64,000 nt of DNA, from NCBI GenBank assembly GCA_000753455.2, contig LM994670.1, forward strand, positions 3,707,177-3,771,176, in the 5' to 3' direction. Origin of the DNA: Clostridium jeddahitimonense. Its GTDB lineage: Bacteria; Bacillota; Clostridia; Clostridiales; Clostridiaceae. The position numbers and the translations under genes are program-made. The notes beneath the pieces are model-generated. The model saw nothing but the letters and a program-made list of their open reading frames with translations, was not told where the DNA came from and did no database searches. This document shows, in pieces, positions 16,220 through 25,797 of the stretch (position 1 is its first letter; each line of letters begins with the position of its first letter).

Positions 16220-16252
16220 AAAAAAAAGAAGTACAGAAACCTCTGTACTTCT
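16220..16252 (-). terminator. Intrinsic terminator of the pfkA-pyk operon
   Basis: A perfect 11-bp stem, AGAAGTACAGA/TCTGTACTTCT (16227-16237 with 16242-16252), is followed on the minus strand by a run of eight T. Confidence 0.92.
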
Positions 16253-16265
16253 TCTCTTATATAAA

Positions 16266-17678
16266 TTATTCTATTACACTTACTTTTAATAGGTTAGTTG
16301 ATCCAACTTGACCCATTCCAGCAGCTATAACAATTGTATCACCTTTTGTAGCGAATCCATTTTCTATTGCTAATTCTGTAGCTCTTTCTAATCTTTCGTC
16401 CATAACCTTCTTATGCTCAGCAACTATTGGATATACACCAAAGTTGAATGCTAAGCTCTTAGCAACTAATTCTGTTTCAGTTACAGCAACTATAGCACAG
16501 TCTGGTCTGCATTGAGAAATTCTTCTTGCAGTAGCTCCGCTCTTAGTTGAACAAACTATTGAAGCAGCTTGTAATTCATTAGCAGCGTTGCAAGCAGCTC
16601 TTGAAATAACTCCAGATATAGCTGGGATGTGCTTCTTAGCTCTTGAAACAGCTGTCTCGTAGCTTAATTGTCTTTCAGTTTCAACAGCTATCTTAGCCAT
16701 AGTTTGAACTGATTCAACTGGCCAATCTCCATTAGCTGATTCTCCTGATAACATGATAGCATCTGTACCATCTAAAATTGCATTAGCAACGTCAGAAACT
16801 TCTGCTCTTGTTGGTCTTGGATTTCTCATCATTGAGTCTAACATTTGAGTTGCAGTAACAACTATCTTTCCAGCATGGTTACATTTTTCAATCATCATCT
16901 TTTGAACTGCTGGTAATTTTTCGAATGGTATTTCAACTCCTAGATCTCCTCTAGCAACCATTATACCGTCTGAAACTTCGATAATTGAATCGATGTTATC
17001 AACACCTTCTTGGTTTTCTATTTTAGAGATTATTAGGATGTGCTCTCCACCATTTTCCTTTAATATTTCTCTTATAGTTTCTACGTCTGATGCTTTTCTT
17101 ATGAATGATGCAGCAACAGCGTTAACTCCCATTTCACAACCGAATTTTAAGTCAGCTATATCTTTTTCAGTTAAAGCTGGTAATTTAATTGATACTCCTG
17201 GAACGTTAACTCCCTTATGAGTAGCAACAAATCCTGTATTTTGAACAACACAGTGTATTTTGTTTCCTTCGATTGATTCAACTGTTAATCCAACTAAACC
17301 GTCATCTATTAATATAGTATCTCCTGGTTTAACATCATTAGCTAATCCAGCATAAGTTACTGAACATTCTTGAGTGTTACCTATAACATCTCCACCTGCG
17401 TGTACAGTGAATTTATCTCCTGCTTTTAATTCAACCTTCTTAGGATCGAATTTACCAGTTCTTATTTCTGGCCCTTTAGTATCTAACATAACAGCAATTT
17501 CTTTATTGTGCTTCTTAGCTAATTCCTTAACTAAATTAATTCTCTCTGCATGTTCTGCATGATCACCATGTGAAAAGTTGTGTCTTGAAACGTTCATTCC
17601 TGCTTCAATTATTTGTGATAATACTTCTGGTTTTTCACTAGTTGGACCTATAGTACATATTATTTTAGTTTTTCTCAT
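16266..17678 (-). CDS. pyk: Pyruvate kinase
   Basis: This 470-residue enzyme converts phosphoenolpyruvate and ADP to pyruvate and ATP, the last step of glycolysis. Family motifs are TIGPTS at the N-terminus, NFSHGDH, DTKGPEIRTG, the catalytic region ISKIENQEGV, MVARGDLGVEIP and ATQMLDSM, then the C-terminal domain with TKSGATARRIS. It lacks the extra C-terminal PEP-utiliser domain of the 585-residue Bacillus enzyme, so it has the short form. It is 51 bases downstream of pfkA with no terminator between, forming the classic pfkA-pyk operon. Confidence 0.97.
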   Translation of the reverse strand: MRKTKIICTIGPTSEKPEVLSQIIEAGMNVSRHNFSHGDHAEHAERINLVKELAKKHNKEIAVMLDTKGPEIRTGKFDPKKVELKAGDKFTVHAGGDVIGNTQECSVTYAGLANDVKPGDTILIDDGLVGLTVESIEGNKIHCVVQNTGFVATHKGVNVPGVSIKLPALTEKDIADLKFGCEMGVNAVAASFIRKASDVETIREILKENGGEHILIISKIENQEGVDNIDSIIEVSDGIMVARGDLGVEIPFEKLPAVQKMMIEKCNHAGKIVVTATQMLDSMMRNPRPTRAEVSDVANAILDGTDAIMLSGESANGDWPVESVQTMAKIAVETERQLSYETAVSRAKKHIPAISGVISRAACNAANELQAASIVCSTKSGATARRISQCRPDCAIVAVTETELVAKSLAFNFGVYPIVAEHKKVMDERLERATELAIENGFATKGDTIVIAAGMGQVGSTNLLKVSVIE

Positions 17679-17729
17679 GTAAATAACACTCCTTCATGAT
17701 TTAGTTTTTATATCTATTAACAATGTTTG

Positions 17730-18695
17730 TTACTTTGATATTTCCTCTGAAATAGAGAATAATTTTTCATCAAATTTTCTACCTAAAGCTAAAGCTTCAT
17801 CTATATCTTGGTCAAAGATTTGATTTTCTTTTATTCCAATAACTCTTGAAGTTTTTCCTTCTAGTAAAACTTCAACAGCTTTTGATCCCATTCTTGAAGC
17901 TAAAACTCTATCAAATGCTGATGGAGATCCACCTCTTTGAATGTGACCTAATATAGTTGCTCTTGTTTCAATTCCTGTTTGCGCTTCAACGTATTTAGCT
18001 AAGTCATAAGCTCCACCAATACCTTCTGCTAATAAAACTAAGTTATGGATTTTTCCAACTTCTTTACCTTCTTTAATTACTTCACATAATTCGTCTTTAT
18101 CGAATCCTTTTTCTGGAGTTATTGTGTATTCAGCTCCACAAGCAACACCTGCATAAAGAGCTAAGTCTCCACAATTTCTTCCCATAACTTCTACGATAGA
18201 AACTCTTTCGTGAGAACTTGAAGTATCTCTTATTTTATCTACACCTTCTATAACAGTGTTTAAAGCTGTATCAAATCCTATTGTGTAATCTGTATAGCTT
18301 AAATCATTGTCAATAGTTCCTGGTAGACCTATAGTCTTAACACCTAGTTTAGATAGTAATTTAGCTCCCATGAAAGAACCATCTCCACCTATAACAACTA
18401 AAGCGTCAACACCATTTTGTGCTAATAATTCAGCAGCTTCTTTTCTTACTTCTTCTTGTTTAAATTCTAGACATCTAGCAGTTCTTAATATTGTACCACC
18501 TCTATGTATTATGTCTGATACTGATGATCTATCCATTTCAAATAATTCACCATTAATTAATCCTGCATATCCTCTTTGAACTCCAACTACTTCTAACCCA
18601 TGATGTAGTGCAGTTCTAACAACAGCTCTTATTGCTGCATTCATTCCAGGTGCATCCCCACCACTAGTTAAAATAGCTATCTTTTTGATACTCAT
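17730..18695 (-). CDS. pfkA: ATP-dependent 6-phosphofructokinase
   Basis: This 321-residue enzyme phosphorylates fructose 6-phosphate, the committed step of glycolysis. It has the ATP-binding start LTSGGDAPGMNAAIR, the GGDGS motif near residue 103, the catalytic PGTIDND loop with its aspartate, MGRNCGDLA and the substrate-binding ILGHIQRGG. The length matches bacterial PfkA. GAGGAGG precedes the ATG. It is the first gene of the operon with pyk. The leader is unusual: a GGTGG...CCACC stem, a CACCATGGTG palindrome and very short upstream frames precede the start, so post-transcriptional control is possible. Confidence 0.97.
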   Translation of the reverse strand: MSIKKIAILTSGGDAPGMNAAIRAVVRTALHHGLEVVGVQRGYAGLINGELFEMDRSSVSDIIHRGGTILRTARCLEFKQEEVRKEAAELLAQNGVDALVVIGGDGSFMGAKLLSKLGVKTIGLPGTIDNDLSYTDYTIGFDTALNTVIEGVDKIRDTSSSHERVSIVEVMGRNCGDLALYAGVACGAEYTITPEKGFDKDELCEVIKEGKEVGKIHNLVLLAEGIGGAYDLAKYVEAQTGIETRATILGHIQRGGSPSAFDRVLASRMGSKAVEVLLEGKTSRVIGIKENQIFDQDIDEALALGRKFDEKLFSISEEISK

Positions 18696-19053
18696 AAAAT
18701 ATTCCTCCTCGTCACCATGGTGGTCTGTGCATGTCCCACCTAGTTTGAAATATTCCTCTATATTATTATTTTATTATTAACTTTTTATTACCTTTATTTA
18801 TTTTACTTGCAAACATAAAGTAATGCAACTAAAATAACCATCTAATTTGTAGTTTTTTATCGATAGAATCTTGACTTCTATGTCTATTATACCCTAATTT
18901 TGACGAAATTATATACTATTTAAATACATATAACAGTATATATGACCACTATTTAGTTATTCATTTCCATTAATGTTAATTGTAAACTTTGTCATTTTAA
19001 ATGTGCTATACTATTTCCATATTTTTATTATTTTTTGTAAATTTTCATAATAA
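18696..19053 (-). promoter_or_regulatory. pfkA upstream region: structured leader and candidate promoter
   Basis: No gene lies in this gap. On the minus strand a TATAAT (plus 18886-18891) is a likely -10, although its -35 is poor. Just before pfkA the leader has GGTGG...CCACC arms, the palindrome CACCATGGTG (18715-18724) and a direct repeat AAATATTCCTC (plus 18698-18708 and 18748-18758). Two tiny frames, MHRPPW and MVTRRNIL, are possible; the second ends in ATGA overlapping the pfkA start. Confidence 0.4.
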
Positions 19054-19082
19054 TAAAATAAGAGGTAATTTTTAGCCTCTTA
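19050..19082 (-). terminator. Intrinsic terminator of dnaE
   Basis: The stem TAAGAGG/CCTCTTA (19059-19065 with 19076-19082) overlaps the dnaE stop and is followed on the minus strand by TTTTATTATT. Confidence 0.75.
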
Positions 19083-22000
19083 TTCTATTATTTTTATATT
19101 TTCTTCACCATATACTTTATATAGTTGATCTAATAATTCATTATTAATATTTACCCACATTTCTCTAGGCATTCTATAATTTTTTCTATCATCTGCTGTA
19201 AATACATATATAGCTGTATCCCCTTTATGTTGAGATGCTATATGTATCAAATTAGGTTTAGTTTGTTTTGCTTTTGCAAGATTTTCAACCCTTATAAATA
19301 ATTTTGATGAATTTACTTTTTCTAAAGGTTCTATTGTTTCACATATAAGCTTAACTGGTTCGTCTTCCTTCATGCTTACTCTACCCTTAATAACAACCAT
19401 ACTATCTACTGTAATTAAGTCCCTTACTTTATCTAAAGTCTTAGGGAACACTATTACTTCTATGCTACCGCTTAAATCCTCTAGCTTTATAAAAGCCATA
19501 ATTGTATTACTTCTGGTTACCTTTTGATTTACTTCAGAAATAATACCACCTAGTATTACTTTGTCTTCATCATGGATAGAATACTCATCATCATCAACCC
19601 CCTCTAAGTGAGCTTGTTGTGACTTATAAATTTTATCTACACTTATGGAAGTATACATTTTTAAGCTTTGGACATATTCATCTAATGGATGTCCTGTCAA
19701 ATACATACCTGTCATTTCTTTTTCCATAGCTAATAAGTTGTTCTTTGAAAATTCATTTATATTAGGATAATTTACTTCTGGCTCATTTATATTTTCTTCA
19801 ACTAAACCAAAAAGACTTATCTGCCCCTCTATATTTCTCTTCTTTTCATTAGATACACTATCCATTACCTTTTCATATACAGCTAAAAGCTTTGATCTAA
19901 ATATTTTGAACTCATCAAAGGCTCCAGCCTTTATTAAGCTTTCAACAGCTCTTTTATTAATAGCTGATAAATCTATCTTATTTATAAAATCTACTAAAGA
20001 TTCAAATCTACCTTTATCACTTCTTGAAGCTACTATACTTTCAACTACATTAAATCCAACATTCTTTATTGCAGCCAATCCAAATCTTATAGTATCGCCT
20101 TTAACAGTAAACTTTGAGTAACTCTCATTTATTGCAGGGGGAAGTACTTGTATCCCTTGACTTTCTGCAAAATTTATATAATGAGCTACTTTTTCAGCAG
20201 TTCCCATAACCGAATTTAACATCGCTGCAATAGTCTCAACAGGATAATAATACATTAGATATGCAGTCTGATATCCAACTACTGCATACGCCGCAGCATG
20301 TGATTTATTAAAAGCATAAGACGCAAAATCCATCATTGAGTCAAATATTTTATTTGCAGCTTCTTCTGAAATTCCATTTCTTAAACATCCAGGAACCTCA
20401 ACATTTCCTTCATCATCAACGATACCATATATGAAATTCTTTCTTTCCTGCTCCATAACACTATGCTTCTTCTTTGACATGGCTCTTCTAACCATATCAC
20501 TTCTACCAAGAGAATATCCTCCCAGCTTTCTAACTATTTCCATAACTTGTTCTTGATATACCATTACTCCATACGTAACATCTAGAATACTTTCAAGTTC
20601 TGGGGTCTCATAATGTACACTATCTTTATTTTTCTTACCTTCTATGTATCTTGGAATTTCTGCCATAGGACCTGGTCTATATAGCGATATTCCGGCTATA
20701 ATATCCTCAAGACAATCGGGCTTAAGCTCCTTCATGAAAGACACCATACCTGGCGATTCTAACTGGAATACACCTGCTGTCTTTCCTTCACCGATCATCT
20801 TGTAAACACCTTTATCATCAAAATCTATCTTATCTAAATCTATATCTATTCCCTGATTTATCTTAATCATCTTAACAGCGTCATTCATAACAGTTAAGGT
20901 TCTAAGTCCAAGGAAATCCATCTTTAATAATCCAAGCTCTTCAAGAGTTGTCATATCAAACTGAGTTACTATAGATTCATCATTTTTCTGTAAAGGTACA
21001 TACTTTACAAGTGGTTTTGATGCTATAACCACACCAGCCGCATGAGTAGATGAGTGTCTAGGTAACCCCTCTAAGGTCTTACTAACATCTATTAAAGTTT
21101 TTACTCGCTCTTCTGTATCATAAGCTTTCTTAAGCTCTGGATTTAACTCTAAAGACTTTTCAATAGTTATCCCAAGCATAGTAGGAATCATCTTAGCTAT
21201 TCTGTCAACCTCTGAGTATGAATAGTTCATAGCTCTTCCAACGTCTCTAATACAAACTCTTGGTGCCATAGTACCAAAAGTAATTATCTGAGATACATTT
21301 TTCTTTCCATATTTCTCAACAGTATAATCAATTACTTCTTGTCTTCTTTCATAACAAAAATCCGAATCAATATCCGGCATACTAACTCTTTCCGGATTTA
21401 AAAACCTTTCAAAGAGCAAGCTGTATTTTATCGGATTTATTTTTGTTATACCTAAAGTATATGCAACTATTGATCCGGCCGCAGATCCTCTTCCCGGTCC
21501 TGTTGGAATCCCATTATCATTTGCATACTTTATAAAATCCCAAACTATTAAGAAGTAATCGACATATCCCATCTGATCTATTACTCCAAGTTCATAATTA
21601 AGACGTTCAACATAACTTAAAGCTTCCTCATTAGAATTACAAAACTCTCTTATAGCTTTAAGATCTATTGGCTTATCTTTAAAATCATTAAATACATCAT
21701 ATCTATCTATAAGACCAGCAAAACAAACCTCTTCTAAATATTCAAAATGAGTGTTATATTCTTCTGGTACTGGGAAATTTGGAAGCTTAGAAACGTGAAA
21801 TTCATAATCAAAATTACATTGTTCTGCAATCTTAACTGTATTTTCTAAAGCTTCAGGAGCGTATGAAAACAAATCATACATTTCCTCTTGGGACTTTAAA
21901 TAAAATTGATCTGATGGATATCTTCTTCTGTTAACATCATCAACAGTCTTTCCTGTTTGAATACACATTAATATATCATGTGCCTTCGAATCACTTTTAT

Positions 22001-22634
22001 TTATGTAATGAACATCATTGGTAGCTACTAAAGGTATTCCCGTTTCTTTAGAAAGTTTAATATTAGTATCAATAACCTTTCTTTGTTCCTGCATTCCATG
22101 GTCTTGTATTTCTAAATAAAAGTCACCATTAAAAATATCTTTATAAAGTAATGCTACCTCTTTTGCCTTTTCATAATTTTCTTTTAAAATCCAGCTTTGA
22201 ACTTCTCCTCCAAGACAAGCACTTAATGCTATAAGCCCTTCACTATGCTGTCTTAAAAAATCATGGTCAACTCTTGGCTTATAATAAAAACCATCTATAG
22301 ATGCTGTTGATACTATATTCATAAGATTTTCATATCCAACTTCATCCTTAACTAATAAAACTAAATGATGTGTACTATTATCTTTATCATTTATCTTAAT
22401 ATCTTTAGACTTTGCTGCTACATAAACTTCACAACCTAGTATTGGCTTTATTCCCTGAGCTTTTGCTTCTTTATAAAAAGCGACACATCCATACATAACC
22501 CCATGGTCAGTAAGTGCTATACTCTCCATACCAAGTTCTTTAGCCCTTGAGATAATCTTCTTTATCTTAGCAGAACTATCTAGTAAGCTATACTCACTAT
22601 GAAGATGTAGATGACAAAACTTTCTTTCTCCCAA
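19080..22634 (-). CDS. dnaE: DNA polymerase III alpha subunit, DnaE type
   Basis: This 1184-residue replicative polymerase starts with a PHP domain (HLHLHSEYSLLD, then a long metal-site region), typical of DnaE rather than PolC because no exonuclease is inserted. The palm has GPGRGSAAGS and the catalytic PDIDSDF. Later come the fingers, the helix-hairpin-helix region (SAINKRAVESLIKAGAFD) and a C-terminal OB fold (VILGGIISEVNQKV). Firmicutes carry PolC as main polymerase, and DnaE extends primers or copies damaged DNA. Translation starts at TTG (22634), with GAGGTGAT five bases upstream; no ATG is available. The gene seems to be a single unit. Confidence 0.96.
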   Translation of the reverse strand: MGERKFCHLHLHSEYSLLDSSAKIKKIISRAKELGMESIALTDHGVMYGCVAFYKEAKAQGIKPILGCEVYVAAKSKDIKINDKDNSTHHLVLLVKDEVGYENLMNIVSTASIDGFYYKPRVDHDFLRQHSEGLIALSACLGGEVQSWILKENYEKAKEVALLYKDIFNGDFYLEIQDHGMQEQRKVIDTNIKLSKETGIPLVATNDVHYINKSDSKAHDILMCIQTGKTVDDVNRRRYPSDQFYLKSQEEMYDLFSYAPEALENTVKIAEQCNFDYEFHVSKLPNFPVPEEYNTHFEYLEEVCFAGLIDRYDVFNDFKDKPIDLKAIREFCNSNEEALSYVERLNYELGVIDQMGYVDYFLIVWDFIKYANDNGIPTGPGRGSAAGSIVAYTLGITKINPIKYSLLFERFLNPERVSMPDIDSDFCYERRQEVIDYTVEKYGKKNVSQIITFGTMAPRVCIRDVGRAMNYSYSEVDRIAKMIPTMLGITIEKSLELNPELKKAYDTEERVKTLIDVSKTLEGLPRHSSTHAAGVVIASKPLVKYVPLQKNDESIVTQFDMTTLEELGLLKMDFLGLRTLTVMNDAVKMIKINQGIDIDLDKIDFDDKGVYKMIGEGKTAGVFQLESPGMVSFMKELKPDCLEDIIAGISLYRPGPMAEIPRYIEGKKNKDSVHYETPELESILDVTYGVMVYQEQVMEIVRKLGGYSLGRSDMVRRAMSKKKHSVMEQERKNFIYGIVDDEGNVEVPGCLRNGISEEAANKIFDSMMDFASYAFNKSHAAAYAVVGYQTAYLMYYYPVETIAAMLNSVMGTAEKVAHYINFAESQGIQVLPPAINESYSKFTVKGDTIRFGLAAIKNVGFNVVESIVASRSDKGRFESLVDFINKIDLSAINKRAVESLIKAGAFDEFKIFRSKLLAVYEKVMDSVSNEKKRNIEGQISLFGLVEENINEPEVNYPNINEFSKNNLLAMEKEMTGMYLTGHPLDEYVQSLKMYTSISVDKIYKSQQAHLEGVDDDEYSIHDEDKVILGGIISEVNQKVTRSNTIMAFIKLEDLSGSIEVIVFPKTLDKVRDLITVDSMVVIKGRVSMKEDEPVKLICETIEPLEKVNSSKLFIRVENLAKAKQTKPNLIHIASQHKGDTAIYVFTADDRKNYRMPREMWVNINNELLDQLYKVYGEENIKIIE

Positions 22635-22695
22635 AGTATCACCTCACTTTTAACAATATATATTCAACTTTTATACTATTTTTTGATGTTAATCA

Positions 22696-22833
22696 CTTTT
22701 CCACTTTTGTATCAACAAAACTTTTAGCCTGCAACTAGGCATTTTTCACCCTTTGCGTCATCAAAGTTTTTCCCCTGCCACAGGCACTTTTCATCTTTTG
22801 AGTATAAAAACCTTAACCTAGCCGAAGGCTACA
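22696..22833 (-). repeat. Three tandem imperfect repeats with conserved hairpins
   Basis: Three units of 46, 45 and 47 bases (22696-22741, 22742-22786, 22787-22833) occur head to tail. Read on the minus strand each begins with a small GC stem (TGCCTAGTTGCAGGC, TGCCTGTGGCAGG, TAGCCTTCGGCTA). A second stem follows, such as GTTTTG...CAAAAG or CTTTG...CAAAG. The sequences differ but pairing is preserved. The last unit overlaps the stop of the Dabb gene and may act as its terminator. Confidence 0.6.
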
Positions 22834-23119
22834 TAAAATAGTCTACTGTCTTTGATATTTCTATATAAGGTTTAATAACCTTCTTTACTTTTTCAACATG
22901 ATATTCATTTACATCATAAGAAAGGTAATCTTCTTTATTATCAAACTTAGTAATTAATGCAATATCATAGCTTCTTTCACTTCTTATATCATCTACACCA
23001 ACTTCTAGATGTCTTAACTCAGAAATATTACCTTTCATACTTAAAAGAGTCTTCTTAACAAACTCTATATTATCATTAGTAGGTTGGTTTAACTTAAAAA
23101 ATACTATATGTGTATACAT
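22829..23119 (-). CDS. Dabb (stress-responsive A/B barrel) family protein
   Basis: This 96-residue protein matches the dimeric alpha-beta barrel (Dabb) family: it begins MYTHIVFFKLN, has an internal LRHLEVGVD strand, a stretch YDIALITKFDN and a C-terminal HVEKVKKVIKPYI. Members are small dimers found as stress proteins or as enzymes and heme- or ligand-binding proteins. The function of this one is unknown. GGTGAGAGG precedes the ATG. It sits between whiA and dnaE, separated from whiA by a foldback repeat, so it is probably a unit of its own or weakly linked. Confidence 0.8.
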   Translation of the reverse strand: MYTHIVFFKLNQPTNDNIEFVKKTLLSMKGNISELRHLEVGVDDIRSERSYDIALITKFDNKEDYLSYDVNEYHVEKVKKVIKPYIEISKTVDYFM

Positions 23120-23133
23120 CCTCTCACCCCTTT

Positions 23134-23275
23134 AAATAGTTAATAGTTAATAATTAAGAGTTAATGATAAAACTACTTCGTAGTTTCTTTAAAATAAAAA
23201 ATCAATTTCAAAATTCAGCATTAGCTGAATTTATTCCTTAACTTTTAACTATTAATTCTTAACTCTTAATTGAAT
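23134..23275. repeat. Intergenic foldback repeat (copy 2)
   Basis: The outer arms AATAGTTAA...AATTAAGAGTTAA (left) and TTAACTATTAATTCTTAACTC (right) are inverted. Inside are the hairpins AAACTACTTCGTAGTTT and AAATTCAGC-ATTA-GCTGAATTT. It reaches the stop codon of whiA and may contribute to termination. Confidence 0.65.
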
Positions 23276-24225
23276 TAGTAGTTTCCTGATCTCACTTCTT
23301 CTGCTATTTTTTCTATTTTTCTTAATCTATGATTAATTCCTGATTTACCTACTGGTGGATCTAGCATTTCTCCTAATTCCTTTAATGACTCATCAGGATA
23401 ACTTAATCTTAACTCTGCTACTTCTCTTAAGTTTTTAGGTAATCTTTGTAATCCTATTGTACTTTGAATAAGCTTTATACTTTCTACCTGTCTTACAGCT
23501 GCATTTACTGTTTTACTTAAGTTCGCAGTTTCGCAGTTAACTAATCTATTTACGTTATTTCTCATTTCTTTCATTATTCTTATGTTTTCAAGCTCTAATA
23601 ATGAAGTATGAGCACCAACTATATTTAGAAGATCAACTATTTGTTCACCTTCCTTAATATAAATTATAAAACTGTTCTTTCTTTGAATCACCTTTGAGCT
23701 TAATCCAAAAGAGTTTATTAGCTTACATAATTGAACTGCATATTCTTCACTATGAGTAACAAACTCTAAGTGATATGTCTTTTCTGGGTTACTAATACTT
23801 CCCCCTCCGATAAATGCTCCTCTTATATATGCTCTCTTAAGCTCTTCTGTTTTAACCATCTCAGGTTCGATAGTATAATCTATAGTCAATACATCATCAA
23901 CTTCTTTAAAGATTCCTGTCTCTTTAAGTAAATCTCTTACTCCCATATATTCTTCTATAAGAACCATATAAATATTGTTCTTCTTTAGGGAATTACTTTT
24001 TTTAACTAGAAGTTTTGAGTGTATATCAAAATAATCTTTTAATATCGTAAATATATGTCTTGCTGATGCTGGATTTTCTGTAGTTATTTTAAAACTAAGG
24101 CCTTTACCACTGAATCCAATAGTTCCACTTACCTTCATTATTGCTGATATTTCAGCTAAAGCCTCTTCTTTAGATATGTCTATATACCTACATATTTCTC
24201 CTTTAACTTTTGATGAAAACGACAT
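23275..24225 (-). CDS. whiA: Sporulation/division regulator WhiA
   Basis: The 316-residue protein has an N-terminal LAGLIDADG-like fold (IRGAFIGGGSISNPEKTYHLEF) and a C-terminal helix-turn-helix (VAELRLSYPDESLKELGEML...GKSGINHRLRKI). WhiA is a DNA-binding protein that controls cell division, sporulation or chromosome organisation in Gram-positive bacteria, and its nuclease residues are lost. It follows yvcK and rapZ as in nearly all Firmicutes, but a strong terminator after yvcK suggests that whiA also has its own promoter here. The length is the usual one. Confidence 0.96.
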   Translation of the reverse strand: MSFSSKVKGEICRYIDISKEEALAEISAIMKVSGTIGFSGKGLSFKITTENPASARHIFTILKDYFDIHSKLLVKKSNSLKKNNIYMVLIEEYMGVRDLLKETGIFKEVDDVLTIDYTIEPEMVKTEELKRAYIRGAFIGGGSISNPEKTYHLEFVTHSEEYAVQLCKLINSFGLSSKVIQRKNSFIIYIKEGEQIVDLLNIVGAHTSLLELENIRIMKEMRNNVNRLVNCETANLSKTVNAAVRQVESIKLIQSTIGLQRLPKNLREVAELRLSYPDESLKELGEMLDPPVGKSGINHRLRKIEKIAEEVRSGNY

Positions 24226-24381
24226 ACTTCTATTTCTCCTAACTATGTTTAAATATATATTTTATTATATCATAAACTGAGCCAACTGTGTCATAGAAAA
24301 ACAGTAAGTATTAAAGGATAAATATAACTTTCTTAGAGAAATGTACTTAGATTAATTTAAAAATAAAATTATTATAATATA

Positions 24382-24429
24382 TTTAAAATAAAAATATGCC
24401 TTCTACTGTTAATTTCGAAGGCATATTTT
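24382..24429 (-). terminator. Intrinsic terminator after yvcK
   Basis: A perfect 13-bp stem (24391-24403 with 24417-24429) is followed on the minus strand by TTTTTATTTT. It ends the rapZ-yvcK transcript before whiA. Confidence 0.9.
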
Positions 24430-24465
24430 ACTATAAAAGAACTTATTAATTCTAAAACATATTAA

Positions 24466-25797
24466 CTACTTATTATTTCTTTCTCTCATTTTTTGTAGTG
24501 AATAAGCATATTCAATAATTTTTTCTTTATCCAACTTTAATTCTTTTTCTATTACTGTTTTCATTATTATCTCAGCTAAATACTCTGAATCATGTTTCAC
24601 ATAACCCTTAGTTATCTTTACTAAATTATCTTCAACTATTTCAACACCTAAGCTCTTTATTTTATCTCTATCTAATTCAACTAGCTTAGATCCTTCTTTT
24701 AAGTATCTTGATTCAATATCTTCTGGAATAATTCCATTGTTAGCTATAACATATTGAACACATTTCTTTCCACCATAATTTATTAAAGTCCTTAAATGGT
24801 CTGATGCAGCAAAATCATCTGTTTCTCCTGGTTGAGTCATTATATTTGATATATATATTTTTATTGCATCGCTATTACATATAGTATCTGCTATATCAGT
24901 TACTAACATGTTAGGAATTATACTTGTATAAAGACTTCCAGGTCCCATTATAATAGCATCTGCTTCTTCTATTGCCTTAAGCGCGTCTACTAAAGGCTTA
25001 GCATTTTTAGGATTTATCATGAGTTTCTTTATCTTAGATTTTCTTGCTATAGCTTCATCAGGTATTCTTGACTCTCCATCAATCTTATCACCATTCTCTA
25101 ATATAGCTACAAGCTTCATATCATCTAGAGTTACAGGTAATACTTTACCAGTAACAGCAAGTACTGAACTCATTCTTTGGACAGCCTCTTCAAAATTATC
25201 ACTTATCCCAGCCATTGCAGCCAAAAATAAATTACCAAAGCTTTGTCCTTCAAGACTTCCTTCTTTAAATCTATATTGTAATAACTTTTCCATTATTGGT
25301 TCAGTATCAGCTAGTGCTAATATACAGTTACGTATATCTCCCGGAGGAAGCATTCCAAAGTCTTCTCTTATCTTACCAGAACCTCCACCATCATCTCCAA
25401 CAGTTACTATTGCAGTTATATTGTTAGTATATTTCTTAAGCCCTCTAAGCATAGTTGAAAGACCTGTTCCTCCACCAACAACCACTATCTTTGGTCCGCT
25501 CACTAAAAGTCTCTCATCGTCTATTAAATCTTCTACATCTTTATCATTAATAGTTATATTTATCTTGTCACTATTAATTAATCTTAATATCGACTTAAGC
25601 CCCTCAGATATAGATATAACTATAACTACTATTCCTAGTAACGCTAAAAATATAAACACCATTTTACTAGTTAAGTCATATCCTTTATGAATAAATATTT
25701 CTCCTACCCCTAATGAAAGTAGCATAGTTCCGACAAAACCAAGTAACACCCATCTTTTTATCCTTGCTCCTGGCTTCATCAAGTAATCAAGTATCAT
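24466..25797 (-). CDS. yvcK: Gluconeogenesis/cell-shape factor YvcK
   Basis: This 443-residue protein has two N-terminal transmembrane helices (WVLLGFVGTMLLSLGVG and MVFIFLALLGIVVIVI) and then the CofD-like nucleotide-sugar binding domain: VVVGGGTGLSTMLRGLKKY, TVGDDGGGSGKIR, PPGDIRNCILALAD and NIMTQPGETDDFAASDHL. YvcK binds UDP-sugars such as UDP-GlcNAc and links central metabolism to peptidoglycan synthesis and cell shape. Membrane-anchored versions are common in clostridia, while Bacillus YvcK is soluble. The start codon overlaps the rapZ stop as ATGA, so the two are translationally coupled. Confidence 0.94.
   Translation of the reverse strand: MILDYLMKPGARIKRWVLLGFVGTMLLSLGVGEIFIHKGYDLTSKMVFIFLALLGIVVIVISISEGLKSILRLINSDKINITINDKDVEDLIDDERLLVSGPKIVVVGGGTGLSTMLRGLKKYTNNITAIVTVGDDGGGSGKIREDFGMLPPGDIRNCILALADTEPIMEKLLQYRFKEGSLEGQSFGNLFLAAMAGISDNFEEAVQRMSSVLAVTGKVLPVTLDDMKLVAILENGDKIDGESRIPDEAIARKSKIKKLMINPKNAKPLVDALKAIEEADAIIMGPGSLYTSIIPNMLVTDIADTICNSDAIKIYISNIMTQPGETDDFAASDHLRTLINYGGKKCVQYVIANNGIIPEDIESRYLKEGSKLVELDRDKIKSLGVEIVEDNLVKITKGYVKHDSEYLAEIIMKTVIEKELKLDKEKIIEYAYSLQKMRERNNK

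Noticed and set aside
18895..18935. Plus-strand promoter with TTGACG and TATACT
   Set aside because: No plus-strand gene follows, and the spacing is too short.
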